This document shows positions 1 through 5,172 of a stretch of DNA of 5,638 nt, piece after piece. Source of the DNA: Gammaproteobacteria bacterium (GTDB taxonomy: Bacteria; Pseudomonadota; Gammaproteobacteria; Steroidobacterales; Steroidobacteraceae); the NCBI GenBank assembly GCA_009923475.1, contig RFTM01000134.1, forward strand, positions 1 to 5,638, in the 5' to 3' direction. The translations under genes were made by a program, and so were the position numbers. Position 1 is the first letter of the stretch, and each line of letters begins with the position of its first letter. The notes under the pieces are model-generated. The model saw nothing but the letters and a program-made list of their open reading frames with translations. It did no database searches and had not been told where the DNA came from.

Positions 1-276
1 GACGCGTCGGCGGCGTGGGCCATCGATCGTTTCCTGCGGATACTCGGGCACTTCGCCGGCGACGCCGTGCTGATGTTCGGCGCCTTCCGCGGGGTGTACC
101 TCGCCGGGGGGATCCTGCCGCACCTGGTCGGCGAGCTCCGTTCGGGCGGCTTCCTGGCGCGGTTCAACCAGAAAGGGCGGTTCTCGTCCCTGATGGCGGA
201 CACTCCGGTCCGTTTGATCACCGATGACACGGCATCCCTGCGGGGCGCCGCACTGCGGCTGCTGTCCGCCGGATAG
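1..276 (+). CDS. glk: Glucokinase, C-terminal fragment (5' end outside window)
   Basis: The open frame enters at base 1 with no start in the window and ends at TAG 274-276, giving the last 91 residues. The visible part matches the C-terminal lobe of bacterial glucokinases (Glk/GCK family, PF02685): a helix like RFLRILGHFAGDAVL, then the GVYLAGGILP segment, then the FxxRFNQKGRFSSLM stretch, then PVRLITDD and a closing helix containing LRGAA. In the family this region closes the ATP/glucose cleft of a cytosolic enzyme that phosphorylates glucose to glucose-6-phosphate. The catalytic Asp and the N-terminal phosphate loop lie upstream and cannot be checked. Two other forward frames overlap it but lack family features. 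The gene ends 123 nt before the next gene, which has its own ribosome site, so cotranscription is uncertain. An alternative ROK-type kinase is unlikely because the KGRF and GGxxP motifs are of the Glk type. Confidence 0.9.
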   Translation, partial: DASAAWAIDRFLRILGHFAGDAVLMFGAFRGVYLAGGILPHLVGELRSGGFLARFNQKGRFSSLMADTPVRLITDDTASLRGAALRLLSAG

Positions 277-348
277 ACCCCTCCGCTGCCCGGCGCGTCG
301 ATCGCGCGGATCCGTCGCGCAACCGGGGATGGTCGCCTGTCGCGGGCA

Positions 349-354
349 TACAAT
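349..354 (+). promoter_or_regulatory. Possible -10 box (TACAAT) for the M20 peptidase gene
   Basis: TACAAT differs from the sigma-70 -10 consensus at one position and is the only AT-rich hexamer in the gap. Transcription from it would begin near 361 and give a leader of about 40 nt made mostly of the 18-bp repeat. No -35 box resembling TTGACA is found 16-18 nt upstream, and there is no extended -10 TG, so the assignment is weak. Confidence 0.3.
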
Positions 355-391
355 GCGGGGGACCCGTCACCGGCGGGGGACCCGTCACCGG
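355..391 (+). repeat. Perfect 18-bp tandem duplication in the presumed leader
   Basis: The unit GCGGGGGACCCGTCACCG occurs at 355-372 and again without change at 373-390, and the match runs one base further to 391. The second copy supplies the first G of the GGAGG ribosome site (390-394). The unit is not a multiple-copy array in this window; I see only these two copies. Confidence 0.9.
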
Positions 392-394
392 AGG
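390..394 (+). promoter_or_regulatory. Shine-Dalgarno GGAGG deciding the 400 start
   Basis: GGAGG lies 5 nt before ATG 400-402. It is the strongest ribosome site in the window and favours this start over the internal in-frame ATG at 430. Confidence 0.8.
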
Positions 395-399
395 CGACC

Positions 400-1650
400 A
401 TGGATGCCCGTCGTATCGCTCTAATCGTCATGACCTTCGCCGCGGTCTGCGTCGGTCATGCAGCAGACCTCGAGACGTCGCTGCGCGCCGCAGCGGCGGC
501 CGAGGAGCCGCGCGTCATCGACACGCTCAAGGCGTTGGTCGCCCTCGAGTCGGGCACCATGGACGCGCCCGGCCTCGCACGGGTCGCGGACGACCTGCAG
601 GGCAGGCTCGGGGCGCTCGGTGCGCGGGTCGAGCGGCGCAAGCTCGAGGGGGTCAAGGGCGAGGCGCTGATCGGCCGCTTCACCGGCACGGGCAAGCGGC
701 GTCTCATGCTGATCGCCCACATGGACACGATCTACGCGCCCGGGACGCTCGCGCGCGAGCCGGTCCGCATCGCCGACGGGCGCCTCTACGGTCCCGGCGT
801 CGCCGACTCGAAGGGCGGCATCGCCGTCATCCTGCATTCATTGAAGCTGTTGCGCGAGGCGGGCTGGAAGGACTACGCGCAGTTGACGGTGCTGTTCAAC
901 GGCGACGAGGAATCGCAGTCGGCGGGCTCCGGCGCGCTGATCGCCGCGCTCGGCGCCGAGCATGACGTGGTGCTGTCCTACGAGCCGACGCCGGCCAAGT
1001 CGGTCATGCAGGCCGAGGCCGTGCTGCTGTCGGCCGCGGGCACGGGCACGGTCGAGCTCGAGGTCAAGGGCCGCACCTCCCACGCCGGCGCGGCACCCGG
1101 CGAGGGGCGCAACGCCCTGGTCGAGCTCGTGCATCAGCTGTCGCAAGCCGACGACCTTGGCGCCGAAGTGCCGGGCGCGCAGGTGAACTGGACGCTGGCC
1201 CAGGCCGGCGCCGTGCGCAACCAGATCCCCGACCTTGCGACGGCGACGGCCGACCTGCGCCTGACGGCGCCCGACGCGGCGGCGCGGCTGCAGCAGCGGC
1301 TCGATGCGCTGGCGCTGCAGCGCAAGGTCCCGGACACCGAAGTGCACTATCGCGTCCGCATCGGCCGGCCGCCCTTCGCGAGCCCCGACGGCCGGTCGGT
1401 CGCGCTCGCGAAGAAAGCGAAGGCGATCTACGCGGAGCTCGATGGCCGCCCGCTCATCTTCATCCCCGGTACGGGCGCCGGCACCGACGCGGGTTATGCC
1501 GGCAGTTCGGGCAAGCCCTCGGTGCTCGAGAGCCTGGGCCTCGCCGGTTGGGGCTATCACGCCAAGGACGAATACATCGAGATCGACTCGATCGTGCCGC
1601 GCGTATACCTGACCACGCGGCTGCTGGTCGGACTCGGGCGCGGGGATTGA
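400..1650 (+). CDS. Exported M20 zinc carboxypeptidase, glutamate carboxypeptidase (CPG2)-like
   Basis: The 416-residue product has the length of Pseudomonas carboxypeptidase G2 (about 415) and its domain order: catalytic part, inserted dimerisation domain, catalytic part. Residues 1-21 look like a cleavable signal peptide (Arg-Arg, then a hydrophobic run, cut likely after GHA), so the enzyme should be periplasmic or secreted. By motif comparison the two-zinc site is H107 (AHMDT), bridging D136 (GVADSKGG), E171, E195 (SYEPTP) and H387 (GYHAKDEY), with D109 and E170 (NGDEES) in the catalytic positions. H228 (SHAGAAPGEGRNA) and R287 fit the dimer-domain residues that bind the substrate carboxylate. 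CPG2 family members cut C-terminal glutamate from folates or N-acyl/peptidyl substrates; the actual substrate here cannot be read from sequence. The start is fixed by GGAGG at 390-394. The gene converges on DUF169 across a 27-nt gap. A different M20A amidohydrolase specificity remains possible. Confidence 0.88.
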   Translation: MDARRIALIVMTFAAVCVGHAADLETSLRAAAAAEEPRVIDTLKALVALESGTMDAPGLARVADDLQGRLGALGARVERRKLEGVKGEALIGRFTGTGKRRLMLIAHMDTIYAPGTLAREPVRIADGRLYGPGVADSKGGIAVILHSLKLLREAGWKDYAQLTVLFNGDEESQSAGSGALIAALGAEHDVVLSYEPTPAKSVMQAEAVLLSAAGTGTVELEVKGRTSHAGAAPGEGRNALVELVHQLSQADDLGAEVPGAQVNWTLAQAGAVRNQIPDLATATADLRLTAPDAAARLQQRLDALALQRKVPDTEVHYRVRIGRPPFASPDGRSVALAKKAKAIYAELDGRPLIFIPGTGAGTDAGYAGSSGKPSVLESLGLAGWGYHAKDEYIEIDSIVPRVYLTTRLLVGLGRGD

Positions 1651-1659
1651 CGGCGCGCG

Positions 1660-1676
1660 GCCGCTCGGGCAGCGGC
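1660..1676. terminator. GC-rich hairpin in the convergent gap
   Basis: GCCGCT (1660-1665) pairs perfectly with AGCGGC (1671-1676) around a CGGGC loop. It sits between the TGA of the M20 gene and the TAA of DUF169 and reads as a stem in both directions. Neither side is followed by a T-run, so it is not a classical intrinsic terminator; it may mark transcript 3' ends or be chance in GC-rich DNA. Confidence 0.3.
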
Positions 1677-1677
1677 G

Positions 1678-2451
1678 TTACCTGGGGCCCGACGAGGCGT
1701 TCTGATCGCCGGCGGCCTGGCCCTGCGCCGCGTGTGGCGCCGCATGCGAGGGCATGATCAGGCTGCGCATCTTGTCGGGGTCGATGCGGAAGTTCTCGAT
1801 CAGTTCCACGATGTAGCGGAAGTGCGCGCGCGGGATCGCCACGAACATCTCCGAGGGTCCGACCCGGTTGTGCATGCGGCCGCCGCCGTCGCCGGTGGCG
1901 AACACGCTGTTGCCGGTCAGCCTCGGCGTGGCGAAGATCGACGCGCAGGCCGAGGGGCCGACCTCGCCGATCGGGAAGCTGCCCTCGCGGGCCGAGGCGG
2001 CGCCCGCGATCTGCATCACGCGCATCGGGTCGGTGACGCAGACCATCACGTCCACCGGCACGCCTTCGGGCACTTCGTCGAGGGGAGCGGCGGCGAGCGC
2101 GCTGATGCTCCCTTCGGGCAGCGAGGTCGTCGCGGATTTGTTGCGGCGGGCGCCCTCGGGGGTGAAGAACCCCTGCGCCATCGTCAGGTACTCGCCCTCG
2201 GTGATGAGCGGCGGCGCTTCGGGCATCCAACCGAGGTGGTATTGGCCGACCCAGCAGTCGTGGTGCGCGCGGTCGACGAACACCTTACGGCCGCTCTCGG
2301 CCTCGCGGACGATCGCGCAGGCGACGACGGAGACCGGTTCGTACCCCTCCGGCGGGCCGGACTGGCAGTAGGTGAGGGCGACCGGTCGCCGCTTCACCTT
2401 GAGGCGGTCCACCAGGAGATGGTTCAGGTATTTGGGGTCGACGGCGTCCAA
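1678..2451 (-). CDS. DUF169 family protein (COG2043), function unknown
   Basis: The 257-residue protein matches the DUF169 (PF02596) layout: an N-terminal helix leading to RRPVALTY (21-28), the ACAIVREA segment (44-51), DCWVGQYHLGW (65-75), a central GEYLTMAQGFFTPEGARRNK stretch (86-105), PVDVMVCVTDPMRVMQI (132-148), the ACASIFATP segment (168-176), a Gly-rich GDGGGR turn (187-192) and EMFVAIPRAHF (201-211). It has five cysteines (29, 45, 66, 138, 169); those at 45, 66 and 169 lie in the most conserved-looking segments. There is no signal peptide or membrane helix, so it is probably cytosolic. No biochemical role is established that I can state. The start is TTG at 2451-2449: no ATG, GTG or other TTG lies in frame between it and the end of the upstream gene, and a GAGG lies 11 nt before it. 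It begins 16 nt after the PucC-family stop, indicating an operon. The C-terminal tail after about 235 is low-complexity Ala/Gln/Ser. Confidence 0.83.
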   Translation of the reverse strand: MDAVDPKYLNHLLVDRLKVKRRPVALTYCQSGPPEGYEPVSVVACAIVREAESGRKVFVDRAHHDCWVGQYHLGWMPEAPPLITEGEYLTMAQGFFTPEGARRNKSATTSLPEGSISALAAAPLDEVPEGVPVDVMVCVTDPMRVMQIAGAASAREGSFPIGEVGPSACASIFATPRLTGNSVFATGDGGGRMHNRVGPSEMFVAIPRAHFRYIVELIENFRIDPDKMRSLIMPSHAAPHAAQGQAAGDQNASSGPR

Positions 2452-2467
2452 TTTCGTCGTTGCCTCG

Positions 2468-3835
2468 TCAGGTGGCGGTGACGCCCATCGCGCGCGTCAG
2501 GTCGGCGCGTGACAAGGGGGCCATCCGCGTCTCGCGGAAGCGCCGCGCGCTGACCCGCAGCACGAGCGCTGCGGCGACGAGCAGGCCCGCCGCCTCCAGC
2601 CCGAAGATGACCGCGTAGGCGGCGGAGGGCGTCAGCCATCCGGAACCGATCAGGGCCGCATGCAGGGCGCCGCTGCCGACCGAGGCCACGCCCTGCGCCA
2701 TGGTCTGCGAGGTGCCCCAAAGGCCCATGTAGAGGCCGGTCGCCTCCGGCACGGTCATCTCCATCATCAGCGACAGCGCCCCGACGTTGAACACGCCGGT
2801 GAAGAGTCCGACCGCCATCAACGACGGCAGCACGCCTTCGCGCGCACCGATGACCGACGTGGAGGCGAGCGCCGCCATGGCCACGGCGGTGCCGATGCAT
2901 CCGCAGACCACGATGCTGCGTTTGGAGATCGGCCAGACCGAACTGGCGATCCCCATCAGCACCATGCCCACCAGCACGCCGCCGCCCCAGGTGGGTTGGA
3001 AGTGCGTGGTCTCGGCCACGCTCATGCCGAAGACCTCTGCGCCGAACACCTCGAGGATGTTGTCCTGCAGGAAGATCGCGAGGATCGCGATGAAGATGAA
3101 GAGGAAGAACGAGCGCGTCTCGGCATCGCGGCCCAGCATCTCCCAGGCGATCTTGAGCGGGTTGCCGGGCGGCGCGGCGGCGCGGGCGCGCTCCGCCCGG
3201 GCGCGGCACTCGGCGGGCGAGGCCCGTCGCTCGATGCCGATCGTCCCGAGCAGCGTGAAGACGATCACGATCAGCGGGGTGAGGGCGTACAGCCGCTGCA
3301 TCGCCTCCGGCGAGTAGACCGGGCGGACCTTGTTCATCAGCACCGCGGAAGCGATGGTGCTCATGATCATCACGATCCAGACCACCGCGATGACGCCGCC
3401 GCGGGTGCGCTCGTCGGTGGCCTCTGCGATCAGCGCGTGGTGCGCATCGCCGATCGCCGCCATGCAGGCGCCGAACACCACGAACAGCACGACCGTGAAG
3501 GCGAGCCAGGGCAGCGATCCGCCGCTGATGCCGTGCACCGCCGTCGGCAGCGCGAGGAACAGCAGGCTCGCCAGCACGCTGGCCGCGACCAGGTAGGGCG
3601 TCCGGCGGTAGCCCGCGACGGGGTGCATGTCCGCGAACCGGCCGATCACCACCTGCAAGGGCGACAGCAGGTAGTGGATCGAGAGCAGGCTGGTGACGAT
3701 CAGGGTGGCGATGCCGAGTTCGACGATCGCGACGCGGTTGAAGTCGATGGTCAGCAAGGCGAACATCCAGCCGACCCCGATCTTGGGCAGCGCAAGGCGC
3801 AGAGCGTGCAGAATGGTCGCGATAGGCCCGCGCAT
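2468..3835 (-). CDS. PucC/LhaA/BCD-family (bacterio)chlorophyll transporter or light-harvesting assembly protein
   Basis: An MFS-fold membrane protein of 455 residues from the ATG at 3835, with about 12 hydrophobic segments (roughly 20-40, 43-64, 79-100, 108-130, 146-166, 183-201, 242-258, 283-302, 307-328, 335-357, 366-395, 402-427) and a cytosolic linker near 201-240. Family signatures of PF03209 are clear: FNRVAIVEL (32-40), GRFADMHPVAGYRRTPY (65-81) and FLQDNILEVFGAEVFGM (255-271). In purple bacteria, family members (PucC, LhaA, ORF428/Bch2) help insert bacteriochlorophyll into light-harvesting complexes in the inner membrane; BCD members are annotated as chlorophyll transporters. The RRTPY and LLSPLQVVIG pattern seems nearer BCD/ORF428 types than LhaA, so I give no symbol. 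Start choice: the frame is open to a TTG at 3877 and has an ATG at 3859, but neither has a purine-rich ribosome site, whereas ATG 3835 has GGGGG 7 nt upstream and the N-terminus then matches family length. No bch, puf or puh genes are visible. Confidence 0.87.
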   Translation of the reverse strand: MRGPIATILHALRLALPKIGVGWMFALLTIDFNRVAIVELGIATLIVTSLLSIHYLLSPLQVVIGRFADMHPVAGYRRTPYLVAASVLASLLFLALPTAVHGISGGSLPWLAFTVVLFVVFGACMAAIGDAHHALIAEATDERTRGGVIAVVWIVMIMSTIASAVLMNKVRPVYSPEAMQRLYALTPLIVIVFTLLGTIGIERRASPAECRARAERARAAAPPGNPLKIAWEMLGRDAETRSFFLFIFIAILAIFLQDNILEVFGAEVFGMSVAETTHFQPTWGGGVLVGMVLMGIASSVWPISKRSIVVCGCIGTAVAMAALASTSVIGAREGVLPSLMAVGLFTGVFNVGALSLMMEMTVPEATGLYMGLWGTSQTMAQGVASVGSGALHAALIGSGWLTPSAAYAVIFGLEAAGLLVAAALVLRVSARRFRETRMAPLSRADLTRAMGVTAT

Positions 3836-3882
3836 GCAGGCACCCCCGGTCCAGCCCATGCAGATGGAAAGTGTCAACTAAC
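3836..3882. promoter_or_regulatory. Compact divergent control region between the PucC-family gene and the flavoprotein gene
   Basis: Only 47 nt separate the two preferred start codons. The DNA from about 3864 to 3913 is 40% G+C by hand count, well below the surrounding coding DNA, as expected of a control region. On the minus strand a perfect TTGACA (3877-3872) could be a -35 box for the pigment-transporter gene, but the position 17 nt further (CTGGAC, 3854-3849) is a poor -10. A second minus-strand TTGACT lies at 3903-3898. On the plus strand no clear -10 is seen; a promoter for the flavoprotein gene would have to lie inside the 5' end of the divergent gene. Confidence 0.5.
3866..3871 (+). 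promoter_or_regulatory. Weak ribosome site GGAAAG for the flavoprotein gene
   Basis: GGAAAG ends 11 nt before ATG 3883, longer spacing than usual. It makes the in-frame GTG at 3871 a worse choice, since that start would overlap the purine run. It abuts the TGT-N12-ACA palindrome. Confidence 0.35.
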
Positions 3883-3889
3883 ATGGACA
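3872..3889. promoter_or_regulatory. PpsR/CrtJ-like operator, TGT-N12-ACA
   Basis: The plus strand reads TGTCAACTAACATGGACA, an exact TGT-N12-ACA. The symmetric arms extend to TGTC and GACA. PpsR (CrtJ) of purple bacteria binds this pattern to control bacteriochlorophyll, carotenoid and light-harvesting genes in response to oxygen and light. The site covers the TTGACA hexamer of the minus strand and the ATG (3883) of the flavoprotein gene, so a bound protein could block both directions. Only one full palindrome is seen; CrtJ sites often come in pairs, which lowers certainty. Confidence 0.45.
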
Positions 3890-5172
3890 GTTCCGCAAGT
3901 CAATTTTCAGAGACGCAGGAGTACCCGGTTGCGGTGGTCGGCGGAGCGGCCGCCGGCACGTTCTTCGTCGCCGAATGGTTGCGGCGTGGCGCGGTCGGGC
4001 CGGTCCTGTGGCTCACCGGGGATGATCCCGTGGGCGTCGCATATGGCACCCGCTGCGAGGCCCATCTGCTGAACGTCCCTGCCGCGAAGATGGGCGCGTT
4101 CGCCGACCGGCCACAGGATTTCCTCGATCGCCTGCGTGAACGGGCGCCGTCCGAGCCCTTGCAGGGCACGGAGTTCGTGCCACGCCGGCTGTACGGCGAC
4201 TACCTGCGGCATCTGCAGGCGTCCGCGAGGGCACATCCGTCCCTGCACTGTCTGCCCCTGTCGCTCGCGGACATCGAGCCCGCCGGCACGGCCGCGCGGC
4301 CGTCGTGGCGCTTGCGCAGCGTCGAGGGCCGGGTCTTCCAGGCGCGCCGGGTGGTCTTCGCGACCGGCCTCGCCGAGGCGTCCGTGCGCGGCGACGATGA
4401 CCCGACCGTCATCCGGGATCCCTGGCGTTGGTTCAACGGTCCGGCGAGCGGCCGCAAGCTCCCCGCCGACCACGAGGAGATCCTGGTGCTGGGCAGCGGC
4501 CTCACGGCCATGGATGTGATCATCGGTCTGCGCGAGGCCGGCTTCGGCGGCCGGATCAGGGCCTTGTCGCGATCCGGTCGATGGTCGGAGCGGCACGCCG
4601 CCGCAGAGCCGCTGACCGACGCCGAGCGCGCATCGCTCGTGGCGGCGCTGCTCGAGCGGCCCACCTGCCGAGGCTACCTTGCGACCCTGCGCCGTCACGC
4701 GGGCAGGCTGCCGTGGCGCGCGGTCATCGACGCGCTGCGGCCGCAGTCGCAGGCGCTGTGGAGCGCGCTCGACACCACCGAGCAGCGCCGGTTCCTGCGC
4801 CACCTGTTCCCGATCTGGAACCGGCATCGCCATCGCGCGCCGCCGCGCACCGCGGAGAGCATCGATCGGGATGCAGCGCTCAGCCTCGAGCGAGGACGGT
4901 GGCACCCGGCCGATCGCCGCGCGGCGCTGGTGTTCGATTGTCGGGGGCTGGGGCTCGCCACCGGCCGCCGGTGGCCGCGGTGCCTGACGACGCTCGCGGA
5001 GCGCGGCGTGCTGGCGGCGAGCGCGCTCGGCATCGGGTTCGTGAGCCGTCAACCGGACTCGATCGACCTGCTCGGCGCTCTGCGCTTCGGCGCGGAGTTC
5101 GAGTGCACCGCGGTGCCCGAGCTGCGCGCGCAAGCGGCGGCCATCATCGACGGTTGGACGCGTACGGCATGA
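3883..5172 (+). CDS. YdhS-like FAD/NAD(P)-binding protein (COG4529, NAD_binding_9 type)
   Basis: The 429-residue product carries two dinucleotide-binding regions. The N-terminal FAD-type fold is YPVAVVGGAAAG (14-25), where the usual GxGxxG is GGAAAG. It is followed by the family hallmark GVAYGT (51-56) and HLLNVPAAKMGAFADRP (61-77), FVPRRLYGDYL (98-108) and the FATG motif (159-162). The second nucleotide site is ILVLGSGLTAMDVIIGL (200-216), followed by GRIRALSRSG (223-232). The C-terminus has FDCRGLG (351-357) and an AVPELRAQAAAI segment (410-421) seen in this family. It is probably cytosolic, with no signal peptide or membrane helix. The family is biochemically little known; a redox reaction is likely, the substrate unknown. 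ATG 3883 is chosen over GTG 3871 because of the ribosome site. It is divergent from the PucC-family gene and its TGA overlaps the next gene's ATG (ATGA). A hydroxylase-type FAD monooxygenase is a less likely alternative. Confidence 0.82.
   Translation: MDSSASQFSETQEYPVAVVGGAAAGTFFVAEWLRRGAVGPVLWLTGDDPVGVAYGTRCEAHLLNVPAAKMGAFADRPQDFLDRLRERAPSEPLQGTEFVPRRLYGDYLRHLQASARAHPSLHCLPLSLADIEPAGTAARPSWRLRSVEGRVFQARRVVFATGLAEASVRGDDDPTVIRDPWRWFNGPASGRKLPADHEEILVLGSGLTAMDVIIGLREAGFGGRIRALSRSGRWSERHAAAEPLTDAERASLVAALLERPTCRGYLATLRRHAGRLPWRAVIDALRPQSQALWSALDTTEQRRFLRHLFPIWNRHRHRAPPRTAESIDRDAALSLERGRWHPADRRAALVFDCRGLGLATGRRWPRCLTTLAERGVLAASALGIGFVSRQPDSIDLLGALRFGAEFECTAVPELRAQAAAIIDGWTRTA

Larger units (their letters stand above)
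277..399. other. Intergenic region between glk and the M20 peptidase
   Basis: This 123-nt stretch holds no convincing gene. A small GC hairpin (GCGCG 293-297 pairing with CGCGC 303-307 around TCGAT) lies just after the glk stop, but no T-run follows, so it is a poor terminator. The right half holds a possible -10 box, a perfect 18-bp tandem repeat and the Shine-Dalgarno for the next gene, each listed separately. Confidence 0.6.

Noticed and set aside
293..307. Hairpin after the glucokinase stop as a terminator
   Set aside because: The stem is only 5 bp and no T-run follows; short GC stems are common by chance at this composition.
338..352. Second PpsR/CrtJ-like site upstream of the M20 gene
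   Set aside because: TGT and ACA occur here but with 9 nt between them rather than 12, so the pattern is not met.
838..1560. Minus-strand open frame opposite the M20 peptidase
   Set aside because: Third-position GC shadow of a well-supported gene; no recognisable motif and no ribosome site.
2424..3884. Minus-strand frame of 486 codons overlapping both the PucC-family and DUF169 genes
   Set aside because: It is a shifted reading of the PucC-family gene, very rich in Arg and His, with no hydrophobic segments; there is no sign of a frameshift in the real gene.
2660..4072. Long plus-strand open frame (470 codons) antisense to the PucC-family gene
   Set aside because: It is rich in His, Asp, Arg and Gly in the manner of a GC-rich antisense frame, shows no family motif, and the minus-strand frame has clear membrane helices and PF03209 signatures.
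3907..5133. Long minus-strand open frame (408 codons) opposite the flavoprotein gene
   Set aside because: Composition is Arg/Ala/Gly/Pro-rich with no domain; the plus strand has both nucleotide-binding motifs and a C-terminal family match.
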